Shown here: positions 1 to 5,290 of the stretch, one piece after another
Position numbering within the stretch: the first letter of the stretch is position 1
How the letters are laid out: every line of letters starts with the position of its first letter
Source of the DNA: Candidatus Sulfopaludibacter sp. SbA3
GTDB taxonomy: Bacteria; Acidobacteriota; Terriglobia; Bryobacterales; Bryobacteraceae
Length of the DNA stretch: 5,306 nucleotides
Direction: 5' to 3'
NCBI GenBank assembly: GCA_945861255.1
Contig: CAMAUG010000281.1
Span: 1-5,306, forward strand
The notes under the pieces: generated by a model
What the model was told of the DNA's origin: nothing
Databases searched by the model: none
What the model saw: the letters and a program-made list of their open reading frames with translations, nothing else
Position numbers and translations under genes: made by a program

Positions 1-39
1 CGCTTTGAAGATTACTGGGAGCGTCGCCGGGCGGCATGA
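1..39 (+). CDS. C-terminal tail of an upstream protein (partial, product unknown)
   Basis: Frame 1 is open from the left edge and ends at TGA (37-39), giving RFEDYWERRRAA and stop. An acidic/aromatic stretch followed by a charged Arg-rich end is typical of a genuine C-terminus. The competing open frame (from base 2 to a stop at 215-217) has a composition unlike a folded protein. Twelve residues are too few to assign a family. The call rests only on how protein-like the tail looks and would be settled by the sequence to the left. Confidence 0.35.
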   Translation, partial: RFEDYWERRRAA

Positions 40-380
40 GGCCAACTTCTGCGTCGCACACCCTGCAAGGTGGTATGACCGGGTTCTGTTGGACTCGCCC
101 GTGAAGCCGAAGCACAAGCGCGGCCCGAGCTGGAGCGATGGCAAGTCGCGCAAAGGGGCTGACAGCTTCCGCCGTCTTGTGCATAGTTCTGCAAGTCGGG
201 GGTCCATCGCGCCGTAGCAACCGTAGCGCCCCGGTCCGCGGCCGGAGGAAGATGGTCTGCCGCCGCTCCCCGGAGTAGGCGAGTAACCGAAGCGGGCGTG
301 AAGGGTTCGGAAATAAACCCCCGTGCTGCCGGGATAACATGAGCGCCGTACATGAGAGATACAATGAGGCTGAGGCCTTT
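40..380 (+). other. Long non-coding gap and probable 5' leader of msrP
   Basis: No credible gene fills this 340-base gap. It contains inverted repeats: GCACAAG (112-118) matches CTTGTGC (176-182) exactly. CCGGTC (231-236) can pair with GGCCGG (240-245) with one wobble. CGCCGCTC can pair with GAG and GGCG at about 261-281. GGGTT (303-307) pairs with AACCC (316-320) around an 8-base loop. I see no good -35/-10 pair, so where msrP transcription begins is unknown. None of the riboswitch consensus sequences I know, including the molybdenum cofactor element that would suit a molybdoenzyme gene, is recognisable here. Confidence 0.4.
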
Positions 381-1307
381 ATGCTCATCCGAAAAACTGC
401 CGATCTCCGTTATTCCGACGTGACGCCGAAAGACACGTACCTGAACCGCCGCCGTTTCCTGGCGACCGTCCCGGCGGCGCTTGGAGTGCTCGCGCTGCCC
501 CGCCGCGCGGAAGCCGCGCCGCTGACGTTCAGCAAGAGTTCCTACACCGTGGATGAAAAGCTGACGCCCAAGGACGACGCCACGCACTACAACAATTACT
601 ACGAGTTCGGTACCCAAAAAGAGGAGCCGGCACGCTACGCCAATACGCTGGTCACGTCGCCGTGGACCGTGGACGTCGGCGGCCTGGTGAACAAACCCCA
701 GAAATACGATCTGGCTTCGGTGATGAAAATCGCGCCGCTCGAAGAACGCATTTACCGGATGCGCTGCGTGGAAGCCTGGTCCATGGTGATTCCGTGGATC
801 GGTTTCCCATTGAGTGCGCTGCTCAAGCAGGTGGAACCGAACGCGCGCGCCAAGTACGTCGCATTCCAGACGCTGCACGATCCCAAGCAAATGCCGCGTG
901 GCCGCTATGCCGGCATCGACCTGCCCTACGTCGAAGGCCTGCGCTTGGATGAAGCCATGCACCCGCTGGCGCTGCTGGCCGTGGGCGTGTACGGTGAAAC
1001 GCTGCCGAACCAGAACGGTGCGCCGCTCCGATTAGTAGCGCCGTGGAAATACGGTTTCAAGGGCATCAAGTCGATCGTGAAGATCACTCTGACGGAGAAA
1101 GAACCGCCCAGCACGTGGAACATCACCAACGCGCGCGAGTACGGGTTCTTTTCGAATGTCAATCCGCAGGTGGATCATCCACGCTGGACCCAGGCCTCCG
1201 AGCGCCGCATCGGCGAATTATTCAAGCGCAAGACGCTCCCATTTAACGGCTACGCCGATCAGGTGGCAAGCCTGTATTCGGGCATGGACCTGCGCAAATT
1301 CTATTGA
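381..1307 (+). CDS. msrP: MsrP, periplasmic protein-methionine-sulfoxide reductase, molybdopterin catalytic subunit
   Basis: The 308-residue product belongs to the YedY/MsrP branch of the sulfite oxidase fold. The family reduces methionine sulfoxide in periplasmic proteins, with electrons supplied by MsrQ. A twin-arginine motif (NRRRFLA, about residues 22-28), a hydrophobic stretch and an AEA cleavage site near residue 45 indicate Tat export after cofactor loading. The signature RMRCVEAWSMVIPWIGFPL holds the expected molybdenum-ligand cysteine, Cys129. The fold's GKYGFKxxK-like segment appears as PWKYGFKGIKSIVKI near the C-terminus. I chose ATG 381 because GAGG (372-375) lies 5 bases ahead and the MLIRK start suits the family; an in-frame ATG at 339 adds 14 residues without a ribosome site. 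The hairpin AGGC-TGAG-GCCT (367-378) overlaps this ribosome site. msrQ follows after 19 bases, as in the standard msrPQ operon. Confidence 0.96.
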   Translation: MLIRKTADLRYSDVTPKDTYLNRRRFLATVPAALGVLALPRRAEAAPLTFSKSSYTVDEKLTPKDDATHYNNYYEFGTQKEEPARYANTLVTSPWTVDVGGLVNKPQKYDLASVMKIAPLEERIYRMRCVEAWSMVIPWIGFPLSALLKQVEPNARAKYVAFQTLHDPKQMPRGRYAGIDLPYVEGLRLDEAMHPLALLAVGVYGETLPNQNGAPLRLVAPWKYGFKGIKSIVKITLTEKEPPSTWNITNAREYGFFSNVNPQVDHPRWTQASERRIGELFKRKTLPFNGYADQVASLYSGMDLRKFY

Positions 1308-1326
1308 AAGGGCGATCCGGAGATCC

Positions 1327-1965
1327 GTGTGGAAGAAAATCCTCTTTAGCCGCTGGACCAAGGCCGCTCTGTTCGCGGCCTGCCTGATTCCCGCTGCCTT
1401 GCTTGTGTGGAGAGGATTCCAGGGCGACCTTACCGCGAACCCGGTCGAGTATATCGAGCACGCCACCGGGGATTGGGTCATCCGGTTTCTGTTGATCACG
1501 CTCAGCGTGACGCCGCTGCGCAAGATCTTCAATCAGCCGCTGCTCACGCGCTACCGCCGGATGCTGGGTTTGTTCTCGTTCTTTTATGTTTGCGTGCACC
1601 TCCTAATGTATTTGATCTTCGATCAGATGTTCGACCCTTCAGGCATCTGGGCGGATGTGTTGAAGCGGCCCTACATCACCGTGGGAACAGCAGGCTTCCT
1701 ATTGATGATCCCGCTGGCGGCGACTTCAACCGCAGCCATGGTGCGGCGTCTGGGACCCAAGCGTTGGCAATTACTGCACCGGCTTGTGTACTTCAGCACG
1801 CTTGCCGGGATCATTCACTATTACTTGCTGGTGAAATCGGATGTGCGGGAACCGCTGATGTACGGCGCGATTCTGACGCTGCTAATGCTGTTCCGCCTCC
1901 GCATGTGGTTGCGGAAGGAACCAAAGAGCGTGGAGGCACGGCCGCTTACGGCGGCGCGCACATAA
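1327..1965 (+). CDS. msrQ: MsrQ, haem b membrane electron-transfer subunit of the MsrPQ system
   Basis: The 212-residue product is a ferric-reductase-like (YedZ/MsrQ) integral membrane protein. In the family it takes electrons from the quinone pool or a flavin reductase and passes them to periplasmic MsrP. Hydrophobic segments lie at about residues 13-28, 51-62, 80-98, 117-135, 152-168 and 177-192. Conserved histidines fall at His91 (VCVHLLMY), His151 (LLHRLVYF) and His164 (GIIHYYLL), the pattern of haem ligands in the E. coli protein, which has almost the same length. GTG 1327 is preferred: CCGGAG (1317-1322) lies 4 bases ahead, the frame upstream overlaps msrP and reads as noise, and the resulting length and histidine positions fit the family. 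The last residues (RPLTAART) are encoded by the first unit of a repeat array, so the C-terminus may be a recent or neutral extension. Confidence 0.95.
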   Translation: MWKKILFSRWTKAALFAACLIPAALLVWRGFQGDLTANPVEYIEHATGDWVIRFLLITLSVTPLRKIFNQPLLTRYRRMLGLFSFFYVCVHLLMYLIFDQMFDPSGIWADVLKRPYITVGTAGFLLMIPLAATSTAAMVRRLGPKRWQLLHRLVYFSTLAGIIHYYLLVKSDVREPLMYGAILTLLMLFRLRMWLRKEPKSVEARPLTAART

Positions 1966-2030
1966 AGCCGTACGGCCGCTTACGGCGGCGCGCAGGCACC
2001 GCCGAGCGGTCGACTTACGACAGCGTCGCA
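1938..2030 (+). repeat. Three-unit hairpin repeat array, period 34 bases
   Basis: Two identical 23-base copies (1938-1960 and 1972-1994) are followed at the same 34-base spacing by a degenerate copy (2006-2030). The third copy differs from the first by four transitions and two single-base insertions. Every unit holds a small hairpin: GCCG-CTTA-CGGC at 1941-1952 and 1975-1986, and GTCG-ACTTA-CGAC at 2009-2021. The C-G to T-A swap in the third stem keeps the pairing. The first unit covers the last codons of msrQ and its stop (1963-1965). The array resembles REP-like intergenic palindromes. Whether it also occurs elsewhere in the genome cannot be seen here. Confidence 0.8.
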
Positions 2031-2035
2031 CATGG

Positions 2036-2057
2036 GCTGCCGCGCGCGGGCGGCGGC
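2036..2057 (+). terminator. GC-rich stem-loop between msrQ and the aminotransferase gene (possible terminator or mRNA 3' end structure)
   Basis: GCTGCCGC (2036-2043) pairs with GCGGCGGC (2050-2057) through eight pairs, one of them a U-G wobble, around a 6-base loop. It is followed by TTCCCCT rather than a run of T, so it is not a classical intrinsic terminator. It could protect the msrPQ transcript end or be the last relic of the adjoining palindromic array. Confidence 0.3.
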
Positions 2058-2063
2058 TTCCCC

Positions 2064-2069
2064 TAGAAT
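2064..2069 (+). promoter_or_regulatory. Possible -10 element (TAGAAT) just before the aminotransferase gene
   Basis: TAGAAT matches TATAAT at five of six positions and ends 9 bases before ATG 2079, so a transcript would begin at or within a few bases of the start codon. That would suit a leaderless message, and no Shine-Dalgarno sequence precedes this ATG. There is no -35 match at the usual distance (the bases there are CGCGCG), so the call is weak. Confidence 0.25.
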
Positions 2070-2078
2070 AGAAATCGG

Positions 2079-2951
2079 ATGCACCGTTTTCTTCTGCACA
2101 ACGATCAAGTCCTGGAAGCTTCGGCGCGCACGCTGGCAGCCGGCCAAGTAGGATTGCTAGCCGGCTGGGGCGTTTTCTCCACAATGCGCGTCTTCGACGG
2201 CGTTCCGTTTGAGTGGGAACGCCACTGGGAACGCATGAAGCGCGACGCTGCGCACATTCGCGTCCCGTTTCCGGCCGACCCTGCGTGGCTCGAAACACAA
2301 TTACACCGGCTGCTCGAAGCCAACCAAGCCTACAACGCCACCTTGCGCGTGTACGTGGTGCGCAACAAGGGCGGATTATACGAGGGGCCCGGGCAAACGC
2401 GCGATTTCGACGTCATCGCTTTCACCGTGGATGTGGCTCCGTGGCCGGAATCCGTCAAACTGGCCGTCGCCCATAATGCGCGCCACGCCGCCAATGAATT
2501 CTCCGGAACCAAGTTCATTTCCTGGGCGGAAAATCTGACGCGCTATGAACGGGCGCGTGGGCAAGGGTTCGATGAAGTCATCCTCATGAATGAGCGCGGC
2601 GAAGTCTCCGAATGTACTTCGGCGAATGTTTTCGTCGTCAACGGCAGCCACGTATGGACCCCGCCGCTCGCCGCCGGGTGTCTTCCCGGCGTAACGCGCG
2701 CGGTGCTGTTGGAAGAGATCGAAATTCCGGGTCTTGCTATAGCCGAGCGTACGCTCACGCTGGACGATCTGGAAATCGCCGACGAAGTCTGCATCACGTC
2801 CAGCACGCGGGCGCTGCTGCCGGCCTCGCGGATCGAGGGGTTGCAGATTCCGGGAGGCCGCGCCGTGTGTGACCGTCTACAACGCGCGCTGGCCGAATAT
2901 GCGGCTGCATACACCGCGGCACGGCGCAAGGCAGCGCCGGTCCGGACATGA
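2079..2951 (+). CDS. Class IV (fold-type IV) PLP-dependent aminotransferase or aminodeoxychorismate lyase-like enzyme
   Basis: The 290-residue product has the class IV aminotransferase landmarks in order. GQVGLLAGWGVFSTMRVFDG (about 22-41) is the usual N-terminal motif. The PLP-binding lysine is Lys145 in FSGTKFISWAENL, followed by RYERARGQGFDEVILMN. GEVSECTSANVFVV carries the conserved Glu178. LPGVTRAVLLEE (202-213) and DEVCITSSTRALLPAS (235-250) form the cofactor phosphate and substrate side. This superfamily includes branched-chain aminotransferase (IlvE), D-amino acid aminotransferase and 4-amino-4-deoxychorismate lyase (PabC). I cannot choose between them from motifs, and no pabA/pabB or branched-chain gene lies nearby. 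The enzyme is cytosolic, with no signal peptide. No clear ribosome site precedes ATG 2079, but the frame starts naturally there. The zinc-ribbon gene follows after 30 bases. Confidence 0.9.
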   Translation: MHRFLLHNDQVLEASARTLAAGQVGLLAGWGVFSTMRVFDGVPFEWERHWERMKRDAAHIRVPFPADPAWLETQLHRLLEANQAYNATLRVYVVRNKGGLYEGPGQTRDFDVIAFTVDVAPWPESVKLAVAHNARHAANEFSGTKFISWAENLTRYERARGQGFDEVILMNERGEVSECTSANVFVVNGSHVWTPPLAAGCLPGVTRAVLLEEIEIPGLAIAERTLTLDDLEIADEVCITSSTRALLPASRIEGLQIPGGRAVCDRLQRALAEYAAAYTAARRKAAPVRT

Positions 2952-2981
2952 CAATATAGACCAGAGGAATCGGCTTCGCGC

Positions 2982-3383
2982 ATGCAACTGTCTTGTCCGA
3001 AATGCGGTGTTCGGGACGCGCGTATCGCCCATCGCCGGGGAATCGGCGAGGCGCTGCGCGGCCTCATCGGCTGGTATCCCTTGCGGTGCCGGCGCTGCGA
3101 CACGCGTTGGGAAACCAGTGCCTGGGCCGAACGCGCCTGGCGCTACGCGCGCTGCCCGCGATGCTACCGGCAGGACCTCACTTACTGGAGCGAAACACAC
3201 TACAACCCGCCCTTTTCCGTACGGTTCTGGCTGGCGCTAGGTGCCACGCATATCCGCTGCGCCGCGTGCCGGTATAACTTCGCCAGCTTCAAGCCGCGCA
3301 AGGAGAGGTTTGAACGGAAGCACGAGGAACGCCCGGTAACCGCCGCGGAGGCCAGTGCGGAAGTCGACCGCAAAGACGGTTGA
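2982..3383 (+). CDS. Small zinc-ribbon-like protein with four CxxC knuckles, function unknown
   Basis: The 133-residue protein has four CxxC pairs: CPKC (5-8), CRRC (36-39), CPRC (58-61) and CAAC (93-96). The regular spacing (about 28 and 32 residues between pairs 1-2 and 3-4) suggests two successive zinc ribbons, each built from two knuckles. The middle is rich in Trp, Tyr and Arg. The hydrophobic bit FSVRFWLALGATHIRC is too short and polar-flanked to be a sure membrane segment. The C-terminal 35 residues are highly charged and probably disordered. I do not recognise the family; nucleic-acid or protein binding is possible but unproven. AGAGGA (2963-2968) is 13 bases before ATG 2982, a long spacing, but no better start exists in frame. 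It probably shares a transcript with the preceding aminotransferase gene. Its stop is 21 bases from the predicted 3' end of the opposing RNA. Confidence 0.75.
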   Translation: MQLSCPKCGVRDARIAHRRGIGEALRGLIGWYPLRCRRCDTRWETSAWAERAWRYARCPRCYRQDLTYWSETHYNPPFSVRFWLALGATHIRCAACRYNFASFKPRKERFERKHEERPVTAAEASAEVDRKDG

Positions 3384-3404
3384 GCGGTTTGGCAGAAAAT
3401 AGTA

Positions 3405-4011
3405 GTGGTTCCAAGTGACCTTCCAGACCGCTCGTTCTCCGACCTGCATGCGCGGTCAGAACGTGGCATCCGGAATACGGTGACGTAAGCCCTTTACTCC
3501 CCGCCGCCGGTGTTGCCCGGCTGCGGATCATAGCGCCGGTGCGCGTCCGCACGTCATTCCGGTAGAAGCCCGCCTCTCGATGCAGCCTTTCACTCTCCGG
3601 TCGCGACGGCCTGCCTTTCGGCCTGTCTCCGCTACCGGGTCGACGCTCCTGGCCTACATCTTCGAAACCGCTCTCAAATCTCGCATGGCCCGTTCGGCTT
3701 CGCGCTCCCGGCCTCGCCCAGCTTTTTAATTGCCCGGCATGGCTCGATCATTGCACGTCGCCCGTTGCCACGTCCGATTCCAAAGCGCCCCGTCTGTTTC
3801 CGGTCTGGCACTCCCCTTCAGGACTTCTCAATCCTTCCGGATTTTAGTACCCTTCCCGGCTCCAGCCAGAGAGACTTGCCATGGCAGGTCGCCCGATTGC
3901 CTTCGCTCCCCGCCGCTTCCGAGTAATTGCTTAGCTCTTCCACGACGGATCAATGTTCCAGCTTCGCTACTTCCCGCTTGGCTCGCTGTCCTTCAAACCT
4001 CTTGGAACCAC
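3405..4011 (-). ncRNA. Candidate ~607-nt stand-alone structured RNA (novel, unassigned)
   Basis: The - strand is purine-rich and broken by stops in every frame, yet full of helices. The ends pair exactly over 11 bases (GTGGTTCCAAG 3405-3415 with CTTGGAACCAC 4001-4011). Inside are: CGTTCT/AGAACG (3433-3438, 3458-3463) enclosing GACC/GGTC; CCGGAAT/ATTCCGG (3470-3476, 3556-3562) continuing as GACGT/ACGTC (3482-3486, 3551-3555) after a 5-base bulge; CCGC-GCCGG/CCGGC-GCGG (3501-3526); and a CCGGT/ACCGG helix (3597-3638) enclosing a GCC-GAAA-GGC hairpin on the - strand. AATCC/GGATT (3830-3843) has a GGAA loop on that strand. A promoter-like sequence places the start at or within about 2 bases of 4011. 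RNase P RNA, tmRNA, rRNA and group II intron domain V are not recognisable. It could be a new large RNA family or a mobile non-coding element; transcription is inferred, not shown. Confidence 0.6.
3405..4011. repeat. Perfect 11-bp terminal inverted repeat bounding the non-coding element
   Basis: GTGGTTCCAAG (3405-3415) and its exact reverse complement CTTGGAACCAC (4001-4011) lie 585 bases apart. The match stops sharply on both sides, and no direct repeat flanks the pair, so there is no sign of a target-site duplication. It fits the closing helix of a large RNA better than the ends of a DNA transposon, since no transposase remnant is visible between them. Confidence 0.75.
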
Positions 4012-4015
4012 GTCT

Positions 4016-4075
4016 ATAATGCGCCGATTGGTGTTTGCGGTCAAGGGGAAACTGAATTTTTCCTAAAGAAAATTC
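4016..4075 (-). promoter_or_regulatory. Promoter for the candidate structured RNA, with A/T-rich upstream DNA
   Basis: Read on the - strand, TTGACC (4044-4039) is a five-of-six match to the -35 consensus. After 17 bases, CATTAT (4021-4016) matches the -10 consensus at four of six positions; overlapping TATAGA or TTATAG would give longer spacers of 20 or 19. A start about 5 to 7 bases on falls at 4009-4011, at or just inside the terminal repeat. The 27 bases upstream of the CCCC that precedes the -35 are mostly A/T (4049-4075), where an UP element would lie, as in strong stable-RNA promoters. Within it GAATTTT/AAAATTC (4054-4060, 4069-4075) form an inverted repeat. Confidence 0.6.
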
Positions 4076-4223
4076 TTGAGCGTAATCAATGAGTTATAGG
4101 CGTGCCTCTGTGCACGCCATGTTGATAAAACATCGGTGGGCAGATATGTTTCGTGTTCGCCCGCGTCCGGTACGAAATGCCGCGTTCGGTTCTCGGCCCG
4201 CGCGCCACCGTAATGTATCAGGT

Positions 4224-4229
4224 TATGAT
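4224..4229 (+). promoter_or_regulatory. Possible -10 element (TATGAT) of the cupin gene
   Basis: TATGAT matches TATAAT at five of six positions and lies 51 bases before the chosen start codon, leaving room for a short leader with the 12-base tandem repeat. No -35 match exists at 16-18 bases upstream, where the DNA is GC-rich, so an activator or a different sigma factor would be needed. It is part of a longer sequence that recurs at the window's right end. Confidence 0.35.
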
Positions 4230-4235
4230 GATCTG

Positions 4236-4261
4236 CGGGTGTTAGGATACGGGTGTTAGGA
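4236..4261 (+). repeat. Tandem 12-base repeat in the cupin leader
   Basis: CGGGTGTTAGGA occurs twice (4236-4247 and 4250-4261) with a 14-base period, ending 19 bases before the start codon. Given its place just downstream of a -10-like element it could be a regulator binding site or simply a local duplication. Confidence 0.7.
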
Positions 4262-4280
4262 AATGGCAGGGAGGTCACGT

Positions 4281-5231
4281 ATGAGAATTCCCATCGCTTT
4301 CGCAGTAGTTCTGGCAGCCGGATCCGTTGCGGCGCAACCAGCGGAAAAGCGCGTGTTCTATCTGCCGCGTCCGGCGCAGCCCGCGCCGTGGCAAGCCCCG
4401 ATGAAGCCCCTGGTGCGGCTGGCGGACCTGCAAGCGAAGCATTTCGGGGAACCCAACTGGACGGAAGTCGTGATTGCCGACCGCAATAGCTTCGTCGAGG
4501 TCATCCAGGCCATGCCGGGCTCGAAAGTGCGCCGGCACCTGCATCCCGATTCGCCGCACTGGTGGGTGGTGCAGAAAGGGCGCATCCGGTTTGAGATCGA
4601 ATACCCGGAAGGCAAGTTTCAAACCATTGAGGCGCGCAAGGGGTCCTATGTGTATGCGGCCGAGAGGCACCTGCATTCGCTCGAAGTGATTGGTACGGAG
4701 CCGGCCATCCGCATGGACGTGACGCTCCGCGACGCTTCGCCGGTGTACGAATCGCCGCTCGAAGGCTACCCGAAGGGCGGAGCGATCGAGTTCCTGCCGG
4801 TCACGCTCGACACGGGGCTCAACCCGCTGGACGTTCCCAGCCCCGGCGGTAAACCGGATCGCATCCACGTCAACATTGAGGACCTTGAGGCGGCGCACAA
4901 GGGGCAGGCCTCCTGGTCGGAGCCGTCGATGCGCAAGAACCGCGTGCGCGGCAATTTCATCTACGGATACGCCAAGAGCAATCCGAACCGTCCGGGCGAC
5001 CGCGGCCACCTGCATGCGGACTTCGCGGAGTTCTGGACCGTACTGCGTGGTAAGTTGCGCTGGGATATCGAAGGCGCGCCCGGCGGGCCGTTTATCGCTG
5101 AGGAAGGCGACATCGTCTACGCGCCGCCCATGCACTTCCACCACATCGAATTCGTGGGCGACGGCGGGAGCTGCCGGCTGACCAGCAGCACGTATCCCAG
5201 CGCGAATCACTTTTATGACCCGCCGCATTAA
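4281..5231 (+). CDS. Secreted bicupin (two-domain cupin) protein, function unknown
   Basis: The 316-residue product starts with a typical Sec signal peptide (MRIPIAFAVVLAAGSVAAQ, cleavage near residue 18-19), so it should act in the periplasm or outside the cell. Two cupin domains follow. The second has the canonical metal motif HLHADFAEFWTVLRG (His243, His245, Glu250) and GDIVYAPPMHFHH (His285 or a neighbour). The first has HLHPDSPHWWVVQKG (His86, His88), where the usual glutamate position is His93, and GSYVYAAERHLH (His130/132), so it may bind metal with histidines only. Cupins include dioxygenases, isomerases and binding proteins; nothing here picks a substrate. ATG 4281 is chosen because GGGAGGT (4269-4275) sits 5-6 bases ahead and the signal peptide then begins correctly; an in-frame ATG at 4263 would add MAGRSR and overlap that ribosome site. 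It appears to be transcribed alone. Confidence 0.88.
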   Translation: MRIPIAFAVVLAAGSVAAQPAEKRVFYLPRPAQPAPWQAPMKPLVRLADLQAKHFGEPNWTEVVIADRNSFVEVIQAMPGSKVRRHLHPDSPHWWVVQKGRIRFEIEYPEGKFQTIEARKGSYVYAAERHLHSLEVIGTEPAIRMDVTLRDASPVYESPLEGYPKGGAIEFLPVTLDTGLNPLDVPSPGGKPDRIHVNIEDLEAAHKGQASWSEPSMRKNRVRGNFIYGYAKSNPNRPGDRGHLHADFAEFWTVLRGKLRWDIEGAPGGPFIAEEGDIVYAPPMHFHHIEFVGDGGSCRLTSSTYPSANHFYDPPH

Positions 5232-5242
5232 GCGGGAAACGC

Positions 5243-5284
5243 CGCCGCCGCCCTGGCGCCGCGGCGACCAGCTCATTTTGTTTT
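5243..5284 (+). terminator. Possible terminator after the cupin gene
   Basis: CGCCGC (5243-5248) can pair with GCGGCG (5261-5266), and the loop holds the self-complementary GGCGCC. A T-rich stretch (ATTTTGTTTT, 5275-5284) follows after 8 bases. The gap between hairpin and T-run is longer than in a textbook intrinsic terminator, and the GCC run allows other pairings, so this is moderate evidence only. Confidence 0.4.
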
Positions 5285-5290
5285 GATGCT

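Larger units (their letters stand above)
4076..4280. other. Non-coding stretch between the RNA promoter and the cupin gene
   Basis: No gene is visible. GGCGTGC (4099-4105) pairs with GCACGCC (4112-4118) around a 6-base loop. Directly abutting it, ATGTT (4119-4123) pairs with AACAT (4129-4133). GTTTCGTG (4148-4155) can pair with TACGAAAT (4171-4178) using two wobbles. None is followed by a T-run on either strand that would mark a clear terminator. The right half holds the likely control region of the cupin gene. Confidence 0.5.

Noticed and set aside
79..89. ACAGAACCCGG on the - strand, like the conserved 3' end of RNase P RNA
   Set aside because: The other universally conserved blocks of RNase P RNA are not found at the expected positions on the same strand, so an 11-base match is probably chance.
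2..217. Open frame ending at 217 from the left edge
   Set aside because: The composition is unlike a folded protein, and frame 1 offers a more plausible protein end at 39.
360..365. TACAAT as a -10 element for msrP
   Set aside because: There is no -35 match, and the resulting transcript would start inside the ribosome site of msrP.
339..380. Longer msrP start at ATG 339
   Set aside because: It has no ribosome site, and the extra 14 residues precede a family-like MLIRK start that has GAGG at proper spacing.
12..962. Long - strand open frame opposite msrP (316 codons)
   Set aside because: It is the antisense of a strongly recognised msrP coding region in GC-rich DNA, and its translation resembles no protein.
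3405..4011. Degenerate group II intron without its encoded protein
   Set aside because: The - strand starts GTGG and ends AC, vaguely like an intron, but no domain V hairpin with its AGC triad is present near the 3' end, the 5' end lacks the GUGYG consensus, and pairing of the two termini is not an intron feature.
3730..4092. A 120-codon open frame on the + strand
   Set aside because: It lies antisense to the structured element, runs through its promoter, has no ribosome site and a Ser/Pro/Arg/Cys-rich composition typical of a reading frame opposite a purine-rich RNA. It would be easily mis-annotated as a hypothetical protein.
4275..5276. Long - strand open frame opposite the cupin gene (333 codons)
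   Set aside because: It is a GC-driven antisense shadow; the + strand frame has a signal peptide, a ribosome site and two cupin motifs.
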